Shown: one piece after another, positions 36,684 through 52,905 of the stretch
How positions within the stretch are numbered: the stretch's first letter is position 1
Layout: every line of letters starts with the position of its first letter
Origin: Impatiens glandulifera
Taxonomy: Eukaryota; Streptophyta; Magnoliopsida; Ericales; Balsaminaceae
Direction of reading: 5' to 3'
DNA: 64,000 nucleotides
Assembly (NCBI RefSeq): GCF_907164915.1
Contig: NC_061868.1
Coordinates: 50,467,689 to 50,531,688, forward strand
The notes under the pieces: model-generated
Seen by the model: the letters and a program-made list of their open reading frames with translations, nothing else
Told to the model about the DNA's origin: nothing
The model's database searches: none
Made by a program: the position numbers and the translations under genes

Positions 36684-39600
36684 ATGTTGAAGGCCATTAC
36701 GTCTTCGTGCTTACGAGCTCGATACCATGCCAAGGCCTCGACGTTGCCTACCTATAAACGTCTGGGGACTGAGTCGACTTCGCCATTATTGCGGGTGTTT
36801 GGTTCACTCAGAGAATCGAGTCGTCTAAACACTAATTTATACTGGAGAGTGTTCTTTTGCTCGGAATCCGGCGGCGATGGGTCGGAGCCCGTTGCAGAAT
36901 CCGGTTCTGAGGCAAAGAAGGGTGAGGTGGAAGCTGAAGAATCGAACGCCAAATCTTCCGCTATAGTTCCTGTATTCAAGCCGGAAGATTGCCTTACGGT
37001 AAGTTTCCAATCGCCGATGATTATGTTTCTTAGATTCATACTAGGTTTATATTGTTATCATGGATTGCCTTACGGTAAGTCTCTGCTGAAGGAAGTTGTT
37101 TGACATGAAAAGAATGATGTAGATAAATTTGAATTTTCCTTGGACCATTTCACTAAATTGATCAATTTATACCCCTTTGAAATGTAATGTATTGTGTTAT
37201 GTTCCTTGGAATTTTTGCTTGCTTTATGATTTATTAGGGGACAGAACTGGCCTTCTCTGATTGTGGCTGGTTTTTCTCATTTCAGCATTTCATCAACACT
37301 CTGAACTGATTTCTTTCAGTACGTTCCTATATCTTGATTGATAAGCATAATTTGTTCTATTTATAGTCCTTGATTTTTTAAGAGAGAAAAATGCATCAAG
37401 CCATCAACATGGCAGTAACCCTCATCTGCATTCTTAAAGCTATTTCTGATGGCATAAATCCGCTTCTGCATTCTTGCAAGAGTTATTTTGCCTATTTATA
37501 GGAAATCCCTCTTCCTGGCAACTCTGGGTTATGGTTGTGGACCAACCTTTTTTTTTTTTTTTTTTTTTTCATTTTGTGGATCCTAATATTCTCCCTTTTC
37601 TTTGATTTTGTTCTTCTCCTTACATGTATTGAATAAAACAACATATTGACACTCTCTTTCTTGTTTATATCATATGCAGGTTCTGGCATTGCCACTGCTA
37701 CATCGGCCATTATTTCCGGGATTCTACATGCCTATTTTCGTTAAGGTGTGCTTGCTTATAGAGTTTGATGGATTCCAATGTTGTTATTAGGATTTGTTTA
37801 TAAATAGATTAATGAGTCATCTTGTTCTACCATATTGCTTTCTAATATTATGCTATTTCTTTGCAGGATCCCAAGTTATTGGCAGCTTTAGTGGCTAGTA
37901 AAAAACGTCAAGCACCCTATGCTGGTGCTTTTCTTGTTAAAGATGATCCAGGAAGCGATTCTAATATAGCATCTGGTTCAGACACGGATAAAAGTATATA
38001 TGACCTTAAGGGAAAGGATTTGTTGAATCGTCTTCAAGAAATTGGTACACTAGCTCAGGTATCTGATTGGTTTGACTATTCAAATAGTTTGACTACCACA
38101 TGAAGAAAGAAGCCAAAGTTTCTGCATTTATTGCTTTGAGTTCAACAATCAATACTGCATGTTTGCATGATATGTTATTGTGCAAATGCATATCCTTACT
38201 TAAATGCATCTGACATATTTAATGCTATTTTTTCTTTCTTTCTATTTGGTCACATGATATGATAGATCTCAAGTATCCAAGGAGATCAGGTGGTTCTGAT
38301 TGGCCATAGGCGACTTCGAATAACAGAGATGGTATCTATACATACAACAGCTTATTCATACATACAGTTTAATTATTTATGCTATGCTCATGCACTGAAG
38401 TTCTGTTCCTTTCTTCTTTTTGCAGGTCACCGACCATCCTCTAACAGTTAAAGTTGAACATCTCAAGGTATGACCTTGCATTTTGATCCTATCTCTGTGC
38501 TAGAGGTGTGTTTAGATCTTATTTGAAGGTTCATACTAAGTTTCCTTTCATGTTACAGGACATGCCTTATGATAAAGATGACGATCTTGTAAAAGCAACA
38601 TCTTTTGAGGTCATATCAACTCTGAGGGATGTCTTAAAGACAAGTTCCCTGTGGAGAGATCAAGTTCAGACTTACAATCAGGTAGATATTTAGGTATTTT
38701 GCTCTTGTTTTTTTTTTCTTGTTTTTTTTTACAAATTTCACTTGGAATCTATCACTAGGCATCTGATTTGTCTAAAATTTTGGCTCATCATGCATACATT
38801 TACATATTTTTTCATATTTATGGATTGTTAAGGTACTTCAATTATCGTACATAGGTGACTTCAATTAAGGTAATTCAGTTTTATTATATTGAAATATATG
38901 GTTCCCTGATGAAAATGCGTGTTCTATTTGCAGCATATAGGTGACTTCAATTACCCAAGGTTGGCAGACTTTGGAGCTGCGATATCTGGTGCAAACAAAC
39001 ATCAATGCCAACAAGTTCTTGAAGAGCTAGATGTAAGTAACCAGAAGTACATTTTGATCGTTAAAGGTTGTGGGTCATTTATTGTATAAGAAAGTTATAC
39101 TTGTTATAGTTCTATGTATTTACTTAAATTTCTTCAAGCTGCATAGGGTTAAGGCTGAGTGCCATTAACTTTTCTAAAGCTTGATTGTCAATGCATAAAT
39201 AGCTTTAAGGTCAACTTGTGCAGGAAATGGTATAAACCCCAAGGAGATTTTTACTTTTCCTTTGATGAATTGGTTTATCATAGGTACATCAGGCATTTTT
39301 ATTCATAGTGTGGGCAGTTCAGATAGTTTTTCATATTTGCTAGAAAAGCTTGTATGGTCCTCTCTTGTGGGGATAGAAAATCTTATCAATCTTCTTTAGA
39401 TTTAGTATCAGGATCAAACTGTTTCTTAAACAGGTCTATAAAAGGTTAAAGCTTACCTTGGAACTAGTAAAGAAGGAGATGGAAATTAGTAAAATTCAGG
39501 TAAATTTGTGTAGTTTTTTCTTGAGAATAAAGTATCCCTGTAAAGTTGTGCCATTTTGTTTATAATTTTTAGGCTTTTGTTGGGTTGCTTGTAGGAATCA

Positions 39601-42600
39601 ATAGCAAAAGCAATTGAAGAGAAGATAAGTGGTGAACAGCGTCGTTACTTGTTGAATGAACAGCTTAAGGCCATAAAGAAGGTATTAAGCTTAGATGGAG
39701 GTTCTGAGTCCTATTTAGATCTTAATACAAATTAATATTACACAAATCTAACCTTTATTTGAACATTCATTTTCTTCAATCAGGAACTCGGATTGGAAGC
39801 TGACGATAAAACGGCTCTTTCTGGTTAGTTATCCTCTATTATTTTCATTTGGTGATTTGAGATGACTTTTCTCTTATAATGGAATTTGGAACCTCTCCGC
39901 GAAACTATCAAAATCAATCCTAACCACTCATTTAATCTGAAACCAAGACCCAACAATTCATTTGATATTATGTGATAATAATTCTTGATATAAAAATAAC
40001 GATATCGTTATGATGTATTATAATGGTGATATTTAAAAGCAAAACATAAATGTAAAGATATTAATGAAATCCAATATCATTTTGATAATATCAATAATAC
40101 CGGTGATGATGAAAAGGGCCCTATTTGGAAACACTTTTGTTTTTTAATCTGGATCCGGATTGGACAAAGAAATCGCGAATGAAATTCTGAATTTAGGCCG
40201 TACTAAGTATTATATGCACACCGTTTCCAAATGTATCTTATATTCACACATGTATGAGAAATCTGGGAGAAATAGTGTTTCCAAATGAAGCAATAATAAC
40301 TGTAATAAAAGTCAATTATAAGAAAATAAGCTTCTAACAATAAATTTTGAAATTAAATGTGCGGTGGAGATTTTGTTCGATTTGTGATCATCATATTTGG
40401 TAGATGGAAATAGTAGAGATAGTGTTGTATGGTAGGATCCAATTGCTTATAATACAATTTCAAGGTTCTTTTGATTTTACTGATATCAATTTATTTGTGA
40501 TCTGTTTCATGCTTGTGGAAAAGTCCATAACGTTTCTTCAAATTTACGATCATGTTGCTAGAGGGTTATGTAATAATATTATACACACGTTATGGAACAG
40601 GACCTTGTGCATGTAATGTAGGGCTGTGAATGGTTGTTGCATCCTAATGGAATATTTCTTTGTTGACATTGTGATCTATATAGCAAGTCAACCATGCATA
40701 TCAATAATGTTACTTGATACCTTTTCTTGGCAAACTTGCAGTAATTTTTGGTTGTTGCATACAGGAGGGACTCACTGTTGGTTGAATTGATATGTTGTGC
40801 ATTAATATTCATGGTTCAACTAATATTTCCCCCCTTCTACGCAGCTAAATTTAGAGACAGAATTGAACCCAATAAAGAGAAAATCCCGGCTCATGTTTTA
40901 CAAGTTATAGAAGAAGAACTAACAAAACTGCAGCTTTTAGAGGCTAGTTCAAGTGAATTTAACGTGACACGTAATTATCTTGATTGGTTGACTGCTTTGC
41001 CTTGGGGCAGTTACAGGTGTGTTATACAGAAACAAAACGAATCACTTTTCTTAGTATGTTTTATTTGGTCATTTGTACTGATACAATACATTTGTTGCTT
41101 GATTTTGGTAAGAGTCATTTACTTATACATCTGGAAGTTAATAACAGACACTTATGTTCTGTGACCCCAATCTCATTGCAGTGATGAGAACTTCAATGTA
41201 GTTCAGGCACAAAAGATTCTTGATGAAGATCATTATGGTTTGTCTGATGTGAAGGAAAGGATATTGGAGTTCATTGCTGTTGGGAAACTGAGAGGAACCT
41301 CTCAAGGTATCTATCTTGCTATTTTCCCAATTATTTTAACAGTATTGTTTTCATGTTGCTAATCTGAGATTTCACAGGAAAGATAATCTGTCTCTCTGGA
41401 CCTCCCGGCGTGGGAAAAACTAGCATAGGCCGCTCAATTGCCCGTGCTTTAAATCGAAAGTTCTATCGGTTTTCTGTTGGTGGATTGTCTGATGTTGCTG
41501 AGATCAAGGTATAAAAGATAATTTCATAAATTATTGAACGGTAGCATATTATAGTTAAAAACTATATATAACTTACAACCAAAAAAATATTTTATTGGCT
41601 ATCTAAATTAGTTTCATTTATTTATCACCAAACAAGGAACTATATCATCAACTATTTATCATCCTGCAGGGGCATCGTCGTACTTATATTGGTGCCATGC
41701 CAGGAAAAATGGTGCAGTGCTTGAAAAATGTTGGAACATCTAATCCCCTTGTTCTTATTGATGAGATCGACAAGGTAGCTTTTCTATTTTTTATTTTAAT
41801 AGAATCCAATTGGGACCAATTTAGCTTGATTATGTTCTTTGAATGAGCAATGGTACTGTTCTTTATTTATAGCAATGTGATTACGCAAGATACAAATTTT
41901 AAGTTTATTTTGTTACTGCAGTTAGGAAGAGGACACGCGGGCGATCCAGCAAGTGCAATGTTGGAGCTTCTTGATCCAGAACAAAATGCAAATTTTCTTG
42001 ATCACTATCTTGATGTTCCAATTGACTTATCAAAAGTTAGTCATCTAAAAGAAGAAGCTTTTAATTTCAATTCTAATGTCAGCAGAATGGCCTGTTTCAT
42101 TTTATTACCACTAAACAAAGATAGAACAAACTTATTCTGCCATGTTTTCTCTAGTAATAACTTTCAGTGGTCAAGTTTTTAACATCCGTTCACTAGACAT
42201 CAACTTTCATAATCTCTAATTTAAGTAATTTTTTCTTTCACAAAGAGAGCAGAAAACAAGAAGTAGTGGACCCTTTATTTGTATTATCCAAAAATACCTT
42301 GCTTTATTCTTTTATTATCCTAGAAGGTCTTTATTCATCTTTATGATGGAATTAGTGTGCTGGTATAATAATCTACCCATCTAAGATTCTTGTAGGGTCT
42401 CATTGGGATATCTCTTAGAGAATGATTGTAAACATTCTCTTGGATTTAGATGTGACCATGCTCACGTAGGTTTCCTATTATTGATTAATGTTTAGACTAG
42501 ATCTTATTGTCATTTACTGAACAATTGTTAGTGCGCAATTGTGGAGCGAGATAGTAACTATTCATCTTTCTCATGACAGGTCTTATTTGTCTGTACAGCA

Positions 42601-44459
42601 AATGTTATCGAAACAATACCCAATCCTCTGCTGGACAGAATGGAGATTATTTCCATAGCTGGATATATAACTGATGAGAAAATGCACATTGCCAGAGACT
42701 ATTTGGAGAAAGCTACACGTGAAGCCTGTGGGATCCGACCTGAACAGGTAATCTTGTGGTTTGTGTATGTGTGGCATCTTGAGCTGTTGGAAATGGCCCT
42801 ATTATGAAATCTCAAATTGAAGTCTCTTATACATGAATATCATCCGAATTAACCTTTTATCAAATTTCAAATGGGCTAATGTGTCTGGAATTCATTTTCC
42901 TTGCTGCATAATTTTTCTGCGAAGGAAATCTACTATTTAATATCACCATATTGAAGAACTACTGTCTCACAATTAGACAGTAGAAGAGGTGTTAACTCAT
43001 ATTCCTTTGTGTTCTTTTTGGCTAGGTGGAATTGACAGATGCTGCTCTTCTTGCTTTAATTGAAAACTACTGCCGAGAAGCAGGTGTTAGAAATCTTCAG
43101 AAACAGATTGAAAAAATCTATCGAAAGGTTTGGAAAACAATGCATTTCCACTTCCATATGATAATTCTAGCCTTCACATTTCCTAATACAATTAGTTACG
43201 TGTCCTGAGATAATCGGGTCTGATTCAGTTTTCTTCTGTGATTCTGTTGTGACAGGTCGCCCTGCAACTTGTGCGGAGTGGGGCAGAGAAAGAAACAACA
43301 ATTGAGGAAGTTCAATCTATAGAACCTACAGAAACCAAGCAAGAAACTGACCCTGAATTGGTGGATGAAGAAGTAGTGGTTGAATCATTGGCAGATGGGA
43401 ATCTTGAAGTGGTACTGGAAACTTCTAGTTTTGACATTAGCATAAAAAACATTGATAAACTAAATGAACTTAGTTTTTCTTTCATAATTAATGATCTTTG
43501 TTCTAGATGTTCAAAGAATGTTTTGAACTTTGACGATAATTGTCACAGGACGATAAGAATGAGGAAGCGCTTACACCAGTAGAGAAAGTGTTGGTAGATA
43601 CATCGAATTTGACGGATTTTGTTGGAAAACCGGTGTTCCATGCTGAGCGTTTATTTGATCAGACACCCATTGGGGTTGTAATGGGTCTTGCTTGGACTTC
43701 TATGGGGGGTTCCACCCTATATATAGAGACTATTCTTGTTGAGCAAGATGAAGGGAAAGGAGCCTTGCATCTCACTGGTCAACTAGGCGATGTCATGAAG
43801 GAGAGTGCTCAGATTGCTCATACAGTTGCCAGATCCATATTGTTAGAGAAGGAACCGGATAATTCATACTTTGCCAATTCCAAACTTCATCTCCATGTTC
43901 CTGCTGGAGCCACACCCAAGGATGGTCCTAGTGCTGGATGTACTATGATCACTTCATTGATGTCTCTTGCCTTGAAGAAGCCTGTTAGGAAGGACCTAGC
44001 AATGACGGGAGAGGTCACATTGTCCCGTAAGATTCTCCCAATTGGTGGGGTATGTTTTGTCCGAATAATACCAAATTATTTATTTATTTTGTAATCAGAC
44101 CCATATGGAAACACTTATTGTTTTTGTATCTAGCACCCCAAAATTTGTTTATCTTTTTAAATCTAGAAACGGATCCAGATACAAAAACAATCAGTGTTTT
44201 CAAATGGGGTTTTATTGTCTCATCATCCAACTTTCATGAAACAATTGTATTCTTTTTTATGTTGGATAATTAGGTCAAGGAGAAGACTATAGCTGCAAGA
44301 CGAAGCGGTGTGAAGATCATAATTTTCCCTTCTGCCAACAGACGCGATTTTGATGAGCTTGCGCCTAATGTGAAGGAAGGACTTGAGGTCCACTTTGTGG
44401 ATGATTACAATGAAATACTCAATTTGGCTTTTGGCGATGAGCAGTCATCCGAAAAGTAA
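36684..44459 (+). CDS. LON1: Lon ATP-dependent protease, organellar (LON1-like)
   Basis: Twenty exons join in frame to 951 residues; boundaries include 36684-36998, 37680-37745, 37867-38058, 38934-39032, 40845-41016, 41378-41508, 43549-44049 and 44274-44459. The first about 70 residues are Arg/Ser-rich, as in a mitochondrial presequence. The substrate-binding Lon domain follows from about 106. The AAA+ module has Walker A GPPGVGKT (472-479), Walker [11 protein letters not shown] and a sensor segment VLFVCTAN. The protease domain has catalytic Ser851 in PKDGPSAG and Lys894 in GGVKEKT, spaced 43 apart as in bacterial Lon. It degrades damaged matrix proteins. An acidic linker (residues about 680-735) separates AAA+ and protease parts. 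Two introns carry related MITEs and two carry exon-edge copies. Confidence 0.95.
36987..37080 (+). repeat. Copy of the Lon exon 1 end and donor site in intron 1
   Basis: GATTGCCTTACGGTAAGT at 36987-37004 spans the last 12 coding bases of exon 1 and its donor. The identical 18 bases recur at 37063-37080, offset 76. Confidence 0.95.
38851..38953 (+). repeat. Copy of the Lon exon 7 start in intron 6
   Basis: ATAGGTGACTTCAATTA in exon 7 (38937-38953) recurs exactly at 38851-38867 in the preceding intron, offset 86. The copy lacks a good acceptor in front of it. Confidence 0.9.
40119..40288. mobile_element. MITE-like element in Lon intron 10
   Basis: CCCTATTTGGAAACACTTTT at 40119 opens a segment that closes with GTGTTTCCAAATGAAG near 40275-40290; the inverted core ATTTGGAAACAC is exact. 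The left end closely resembles the element in Lon intron 19. Outer boundaries are uncertain. Confidence 0.55.
44100..44208. mobile_element. 109-base foldback MITE in Lon intron 19
   Basis: The left arm CCCATATGGAAACACTTATT followed by GTTTTTGTATCTAG pairs with the right arm ending CAATCAGTGTTTTCAAATGG (to 44208) over about 34 bases with few mismatches, so the transcript could form a strong hairpin. It lies between the two protease-domain exons. No clear target duplication was seen. Confidence 0.75.
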
Positions 44460-47719
<3,260 letters not shown>

Positions 47720-48997
47720 TCCCAACTAGTGGAAGTTATCTCTTTTGTTTGTTTGCTACCAACCCCTACTTATTCATTTTTGTTTAGCTGCTTCTTGTTA
47801 TACATTGAGAATGTAAAACTTTTGCTCTTTTTATTTATTTATTTATTTATCATTAGTATTACTATATAATTTTAACCCCGGTTTATTCTCGATGTGGCTT
47901 TTATGATACTACTGTATTTATTTGGCGAGGAATGAATATAGAACATCTGTATTCAATTTTTATAGAAATGTGTTATGATCAGAAGAAAGTATAGATAATT
48001 GATTTTGCTTATTGTGGACGGAATGTTGCAAGGATACTGATGATGAAGAGCACTACCCCAATATGAAGAGTATAAATGAAGAATCATTTCTTTATTATAT
48101 TTATTTACTTTTTATGTTAAAATATGGAAATCTAAACAATTAATTCACACAATTTTGAATGATCTCATCTAAATTCACCATATTTGTTATTAATTACACA
48201 AATAAAAACTGCAAATTCTATTTTAAATTTTGTTTATATAAATTAGTGCTTTAAACAATTATATTAGAATTTGTTTCCCTAAACTCAACTTAGTATTAAA
48301 TTTTATTTTATTATTAAAATAGTAAATTAAACATTCAAAAAATATCAACCTTGATTGACATGGATTATTTGTAATTATTTTTAAATAACTTCTTATCCAA
48401 TTACTATATATTATGAAAATCCAATTCATCAACACAAATATCAGATTATAATTATTTTTACTTTTGTAATATTTAAAAATATTACACAATAAATTTGTCA
48501 TTAAATAACTTCTTATGCCAAACAAGATGATTTAAAAACAAATGGTTGATTGTTGAAATGAATCCATATCAAACAAGGCAATGCCATTTGTTTCAAGTTG
48601 ATTGCATAAATATCTCTACTACCAGTTGATTTGTAATGTCAATAAAAAAACAAATGTAAAATAAAAAACAAATGTAAGAGTGTATCAAAATTAAATAAAG
48701 TCATTCAAATAATCTAAACAAAATATTTGTAGTATTTACAAAATAGATAAATTAGATTTTCGAAAAATAATTCTCACTTAATAAATTGGAAATTACATGT
48801 AATAAATAAATTAATAAATAATACAATATAAAATGAACAAAATTAATACAAACAATGGAGGATCTAAATATACAATTTTACCAAATATTATGAGTGTGAG
48901 TTGAAATTATTTTTAGCCGAAGTTGGTAAGCAACATCGAAAAAATCCTAAAAAAATAATAATTAATCATCTTCGTATATTTTATATATATATATATA

Positions 48998-49038
<41 letters not shown>

Positions 49039-49450
49039 GGTAAGAAATTTTTACAAATCATGTGAGAATTCATTTAAGTGACATCCATATTAAAGATTAA
49101 ATTAAATAATTAATTGTTGAGAATAAGAACAAACAACTCTATATCCGATAATCTTGTCTTTTTTGCTAAAGAAACAAACTCAAAAATATATTATCAATAC
49201 CATTTTGAAAGTATAAACAACAAACAACCTACCAAAAATTGAGTTTATTATAAAAAAACACAGTAAAAAAACAAAAAATAAATAATTTGTACTTAAAAAA
49301 GAAAAGAAAAAGAAATGTTATAAAATGGGCAAGAAACAAATGTATCTACAATATCTTTATAACCCATTTATTAATAAATTATAAATAAACAAATGTTAAT
49401 AGGATATACGTTACTTATTATTCAATAATAATTTAAACCGAACAAGGCTA
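47720..49450. other. Intergenic between DIM1 and calreticulin, no gene seen
   Basis: Very AT-rich, with a broken AT microsatellite at 48982-49036 and several stretches ending in ATCAAACAAGG-like sequence (near 48570 and 49438) that suggest decayed hAT MITEs. I could not pair the ends. Confidence 0.4.
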
Positions 49451-49473
49451 CTAGTATAGTATGTGGTTGGTTT

Positions 49474-49492
49474 CCAATTGTAGCCAGCCACG
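49474..49492 (+). promoter_or_regulatory. ER stress response element (CCAAT-N9-CCACG)
   Basis: CCAAT at 49474-49478, nine bases, then CCACG at 49488-49492: an exact match to the ERSE consensus, 219 bases upstream of the calreticulin ATG. The CCACG is followed by TCA, giving CCACGTCA, a bZIP-type core. In plants bZIP28-class factors with NF-Y bind such sites when unfolded proteins accumulate. Confidence 0.85.
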
Positions 49493-49636
49493 TCATAAAC
49501 CATGACAAGTTATCCGATTTGTCATTCGATGATTCGTCCAAGTAAGCAAATGCACTGTTGAGCGGCCCAACACAATTGTAAAAACCGATCTTATCCCTCT
49601 GCAAAAGGTTACCAATAAAGATGAATTCCCCCGCAC

Positions 49637-49644
49637 TATAAAAT
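49637..49644 (+). promoter_or_regulatory. TATA box of the calreticulin gene
   Basis: TATAAAAT lies 67 bases before the ATG, giving a short leader of about 40 bases ending in a (AAGTC)n run. Confidence 0.6.
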
Positions 49645-49710
49645 CTCCATCAACTCAGTCTTTCGTCTTCAGAAGAAGAGTCTCTTTCTGCAGTCAAGTC
49701 AAGTCAAGTC

Positions 49711-52537
49711 ATGGCAATGAAGACGCGAAGATCTAGTTTGTTGACCTCCTTCCTCCTTGTCCTGTCCCTCCTAGCGATTGCCACTGCTGAAGTGTTCTTC
49801 GAGGAGCGATTCCAAGGTATATTTCCTCTAGTAAACACTAAGTAAGTGCATTGCCACTTCCTGCTCCTAATCTGCTTCATCACGACTGATGCTACCATTT
49901 CAACGATATGATCATCAATGGTTTTCGAACTAAATTACCTTTATGCTGGAGATCTTCATTTTCTTTTAACAAATGATGAATACTGTGTTTTGTACTCGGA
50001 AAAATGAATTTAGGTAAGGTGGTAGATAGATCTGTAAGTAAGTGCAGTACTGATGCTAGCTAGCTAGCTAGCTCGCATTTCCATGTCAAATTGTTAATAC
50101 AAGATATCTTCTAGTTTTATTTATTGGCCATCGATCGTTGCTCCTCCTCCGTATGAATCTGTAATCTAGCGTTGCGTAATTAATATGATTTTAGTTCTCA
50201 TCATTTTTTCTTCATCACAAAATACTTTTCAGATGGCTGGGAAGAGCGGTGGGTTAAATCTGAATGGAAGAAGGATGATGGTATGGCAGGGGAGTGGAAC
50301 TACACTTCTGGTAAATGGAATGGTGACGCAAACGATAAAGGTACACTTCACTTCACTTCACTGATTTATATATTTATCATCTATAATCACTATGCAAAAT
50401 ATTCCATCAGACCATTCAGCTTGCATTGTGTTTAAACTTTACTTCATAATATCTTTCTACAGGTATCCAGACCAGTGAAGATTACAGGTTCTATGCTATA
50501 TCAGCCAAATATCCTGAATTCACCAACAAGGATAAGACTTTAGTTTTCCAATTCTCTGTTAAGCACGAACAGAAGCTTGATTGTGGCGGTGGCTATATGA
50601 AGCTGCTTAGCGGTGATGTTGATCAAAAGAATTTTGGTGGTGATACGCCGTATAGGTACTGTTAAAGTCTTATTCGTTACTATTTTTCGAACAAGCTCTG
50701 CCTGTCTAGTCTCCCTTTATCATCTGTGTACTAATATATTTCCAATACAGTATTATGTTTGGACCAGATATCTGTGGCTTCAGCACCAAGAAAGTTCATG
50801 CTATTCTCACACGCAATGAAACAAACCACTTGATCAAGAAGGATGTTCCATGTGAAACTGACCAACTAACCCATGTGTATACATTCATCCTTAGACCAGA
50901 TGCTACCTACACCATCCTCATTGATAATGTCGAAAAGCAATCTGGAAGTTTATACTCTGATTGGGATCTTCTCCCACCAAAGGAAATCAAGGATCCTGAT
51001 GCAAAGAAGGTTATTGTTGTTATCATCAGAATGTTTAAATTGGTTGTAAACTGTACTTTGCAATATTAATAATAACAACCTGTCTGTCTGCCTATTGATG
51101 ACAGCCTGAGGATTGGGATGAAAAAGAATACATTCCTGATCCAGAAGATAAGAAACCAGAGGTAGATAGATACATGCCATTTTTAATATCAAATACATCT
51201 GTGTTCCAAATATAAGTTTTGCAATTGAGTTTATAATTTTTTTTCAGGGTTATGAAGATATTCCAAAGGAGATCTCAGACCCAGATGCTAAAAAGGTATG
51301 CATCAATAATCATAATGTGGCCCTCATTTAAGGGTTTCTTTAAATATAAATTGTAAATATATGAGATGGCCTCCAAATCCAGCCTGAAGACTGGGATGAA
51401 GAAGAAGATGGCGAGTGGACTATCCCAACTATTCCTAACCCCGAGTACAATGGTCCATGGAAGCAGAAGGTATACATGAATTTATTTATTTTTATCTAAA
51501 GTATTGGAAGCATTTTTCTTATGATGATCATTGACTTCTTATTTCAGAAAATTAAGAATCCCAACTACAAGGGAAAATGGAAGGCACCCATGATTGAGAA
51601 CCCAGGTTCTTTTTCGTTATCTTTTAGCTATTCCTTTCTAGGTTATATACGATGAATCTAATTTAAGCCTGCTGGTCAAGACAGATTTCAAGGATGACCC
51701 AGATCTCTATGTTTTCCCAAAATTGAGTCATGTTGGAATTGAACTATGGCAGGTAAGGTTTCTTTTTCTTTGACTAATTCACCCTTTTAATATGTTATAT
51801 AGGTTTTGATTTTTTTTTTCTAATGCTTGTTGCTTGACCAGGTGAAATCTGGAACTCTCTTTGATAATGTCCTTATCTCTGATGATCCTGAATATGCAAA
51901 GCAGTTGGCCGAAGAAACGTGGGGCAAACATAAAGATGTATGATAAAATAAAATTTGAAATCCTGGTTTCGATACGGTTGATTATTGTTATTCATGTTTT
52001 AAGATTTTGTGTTTGGGGATTACAGGCAGAAAAAACTGCATTTGAGGAGACAGAGAAGAAGGGAGAAGATGAGGTTTGATTACTAACTAGTTTTTGCAGT
52101 TAAAATTAGAAGGGTGAACTTAGGATAAAGAAATCCATGCTTATTGTTTTAAATGTCTTAAGAGTCATATTTCTCTGCTGCATTCTCTTCTTCCACAGGA
52201 TTCAAAAGAGGATTCAGTTGATTCAGATGTAAGCCCTAAGCATGCATGCATGCCGTAATTTTATTTATTATTTCAGAATCTGTTTGTGTGTGCTATTTAT
52301 TCAGCACTGACCGAGTGAAAAATATATTTCAGGATGAGTCTGAAGACAATCGCAATGACAATAAACCTGAATCAGATGCAAAGTCTGATGATGAAGGTGA
52401 AGACACTGATGAAGATGATGTAGCTGCTGCTGCTGCTGCTAAACATGTGAGATTTAGCTATTTCAGTGATAGTGTGTAAGAAGAACAATATACACTTACA
52501 CGTTTATATTGATGTGGTTTTTCAGGATGAACTATGA
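49711..52537 (+). CDS. CRT: Calreticulin (CRT1/2-like), ER Ca2+-binding chaperone
   Basis: Fourteen exons join in frame to 427 residues; the last (52526-52537) codes only Asp-Glu-Leu-stop. Residues 1-26 are a signal peptide. The lectin-like N domain follows ([44 protein letters not shown]). The P domain has three A-type repeats (DPDAKKPEDWDE twice, [13 protein letters not shown] once) and three B-type ([39 protein letters not shown]). The C domain is a long Asp/Glu tail with an Ala run and a terminal HDEL retrieval signal. It helps fold glycoproteins and buffers calcium in the ER lumen. The highly acidic tail favours CRT1/2 over the CRT3 type. Promoter carries an exact ERSE. The gene converges on the broken stress-protein gene, 368 bases away. 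Confidence 0.97.
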
Positions 52538-52734
52538 GGAGGAGAGTGAAACAAAGCAGATGGAGTTGGATTTTCTTTGAAGGATTTTTTAAATAATTGT
52601 TTGTCTCTGTTTGAAGCAGTTAGTTTGTCTTTGTTTTGTGATAAAAGATGAATGGGATTTTATAGATCAGATAAATAGGGTTTGTATTAGAATTTTGTTT
52701 TAAATAATGAATGAGTGAACAAGTGTGTCGGGTT

Positions 52735-52735
<1 letters not shown>

Positions 52736-52769
<34 letters not shown>

Positions 52770-52776
52770 TATATTA
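52736..52776. repeat. (AT)n microsatellite 3' of calreticulin
   Basis: An AT run of about 40 bases with one interruption, in the spacer between the convergent calreticulin and stress-protein genes. AAT/TTA repeats follow near 52820 and 52860. Confidence 0.9.
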
Positions 52777-52905
52777 TTAGTAGTATAAGTAGCTGCTGGT
52801 GTTTGGAAATGAAGAGAAAGTATAATAATAATAATATATATATTTATTTTACATTACATATTATTATTATTATTATTATTATTACATGGAAGTGAAAGTG
52901 GGTAT

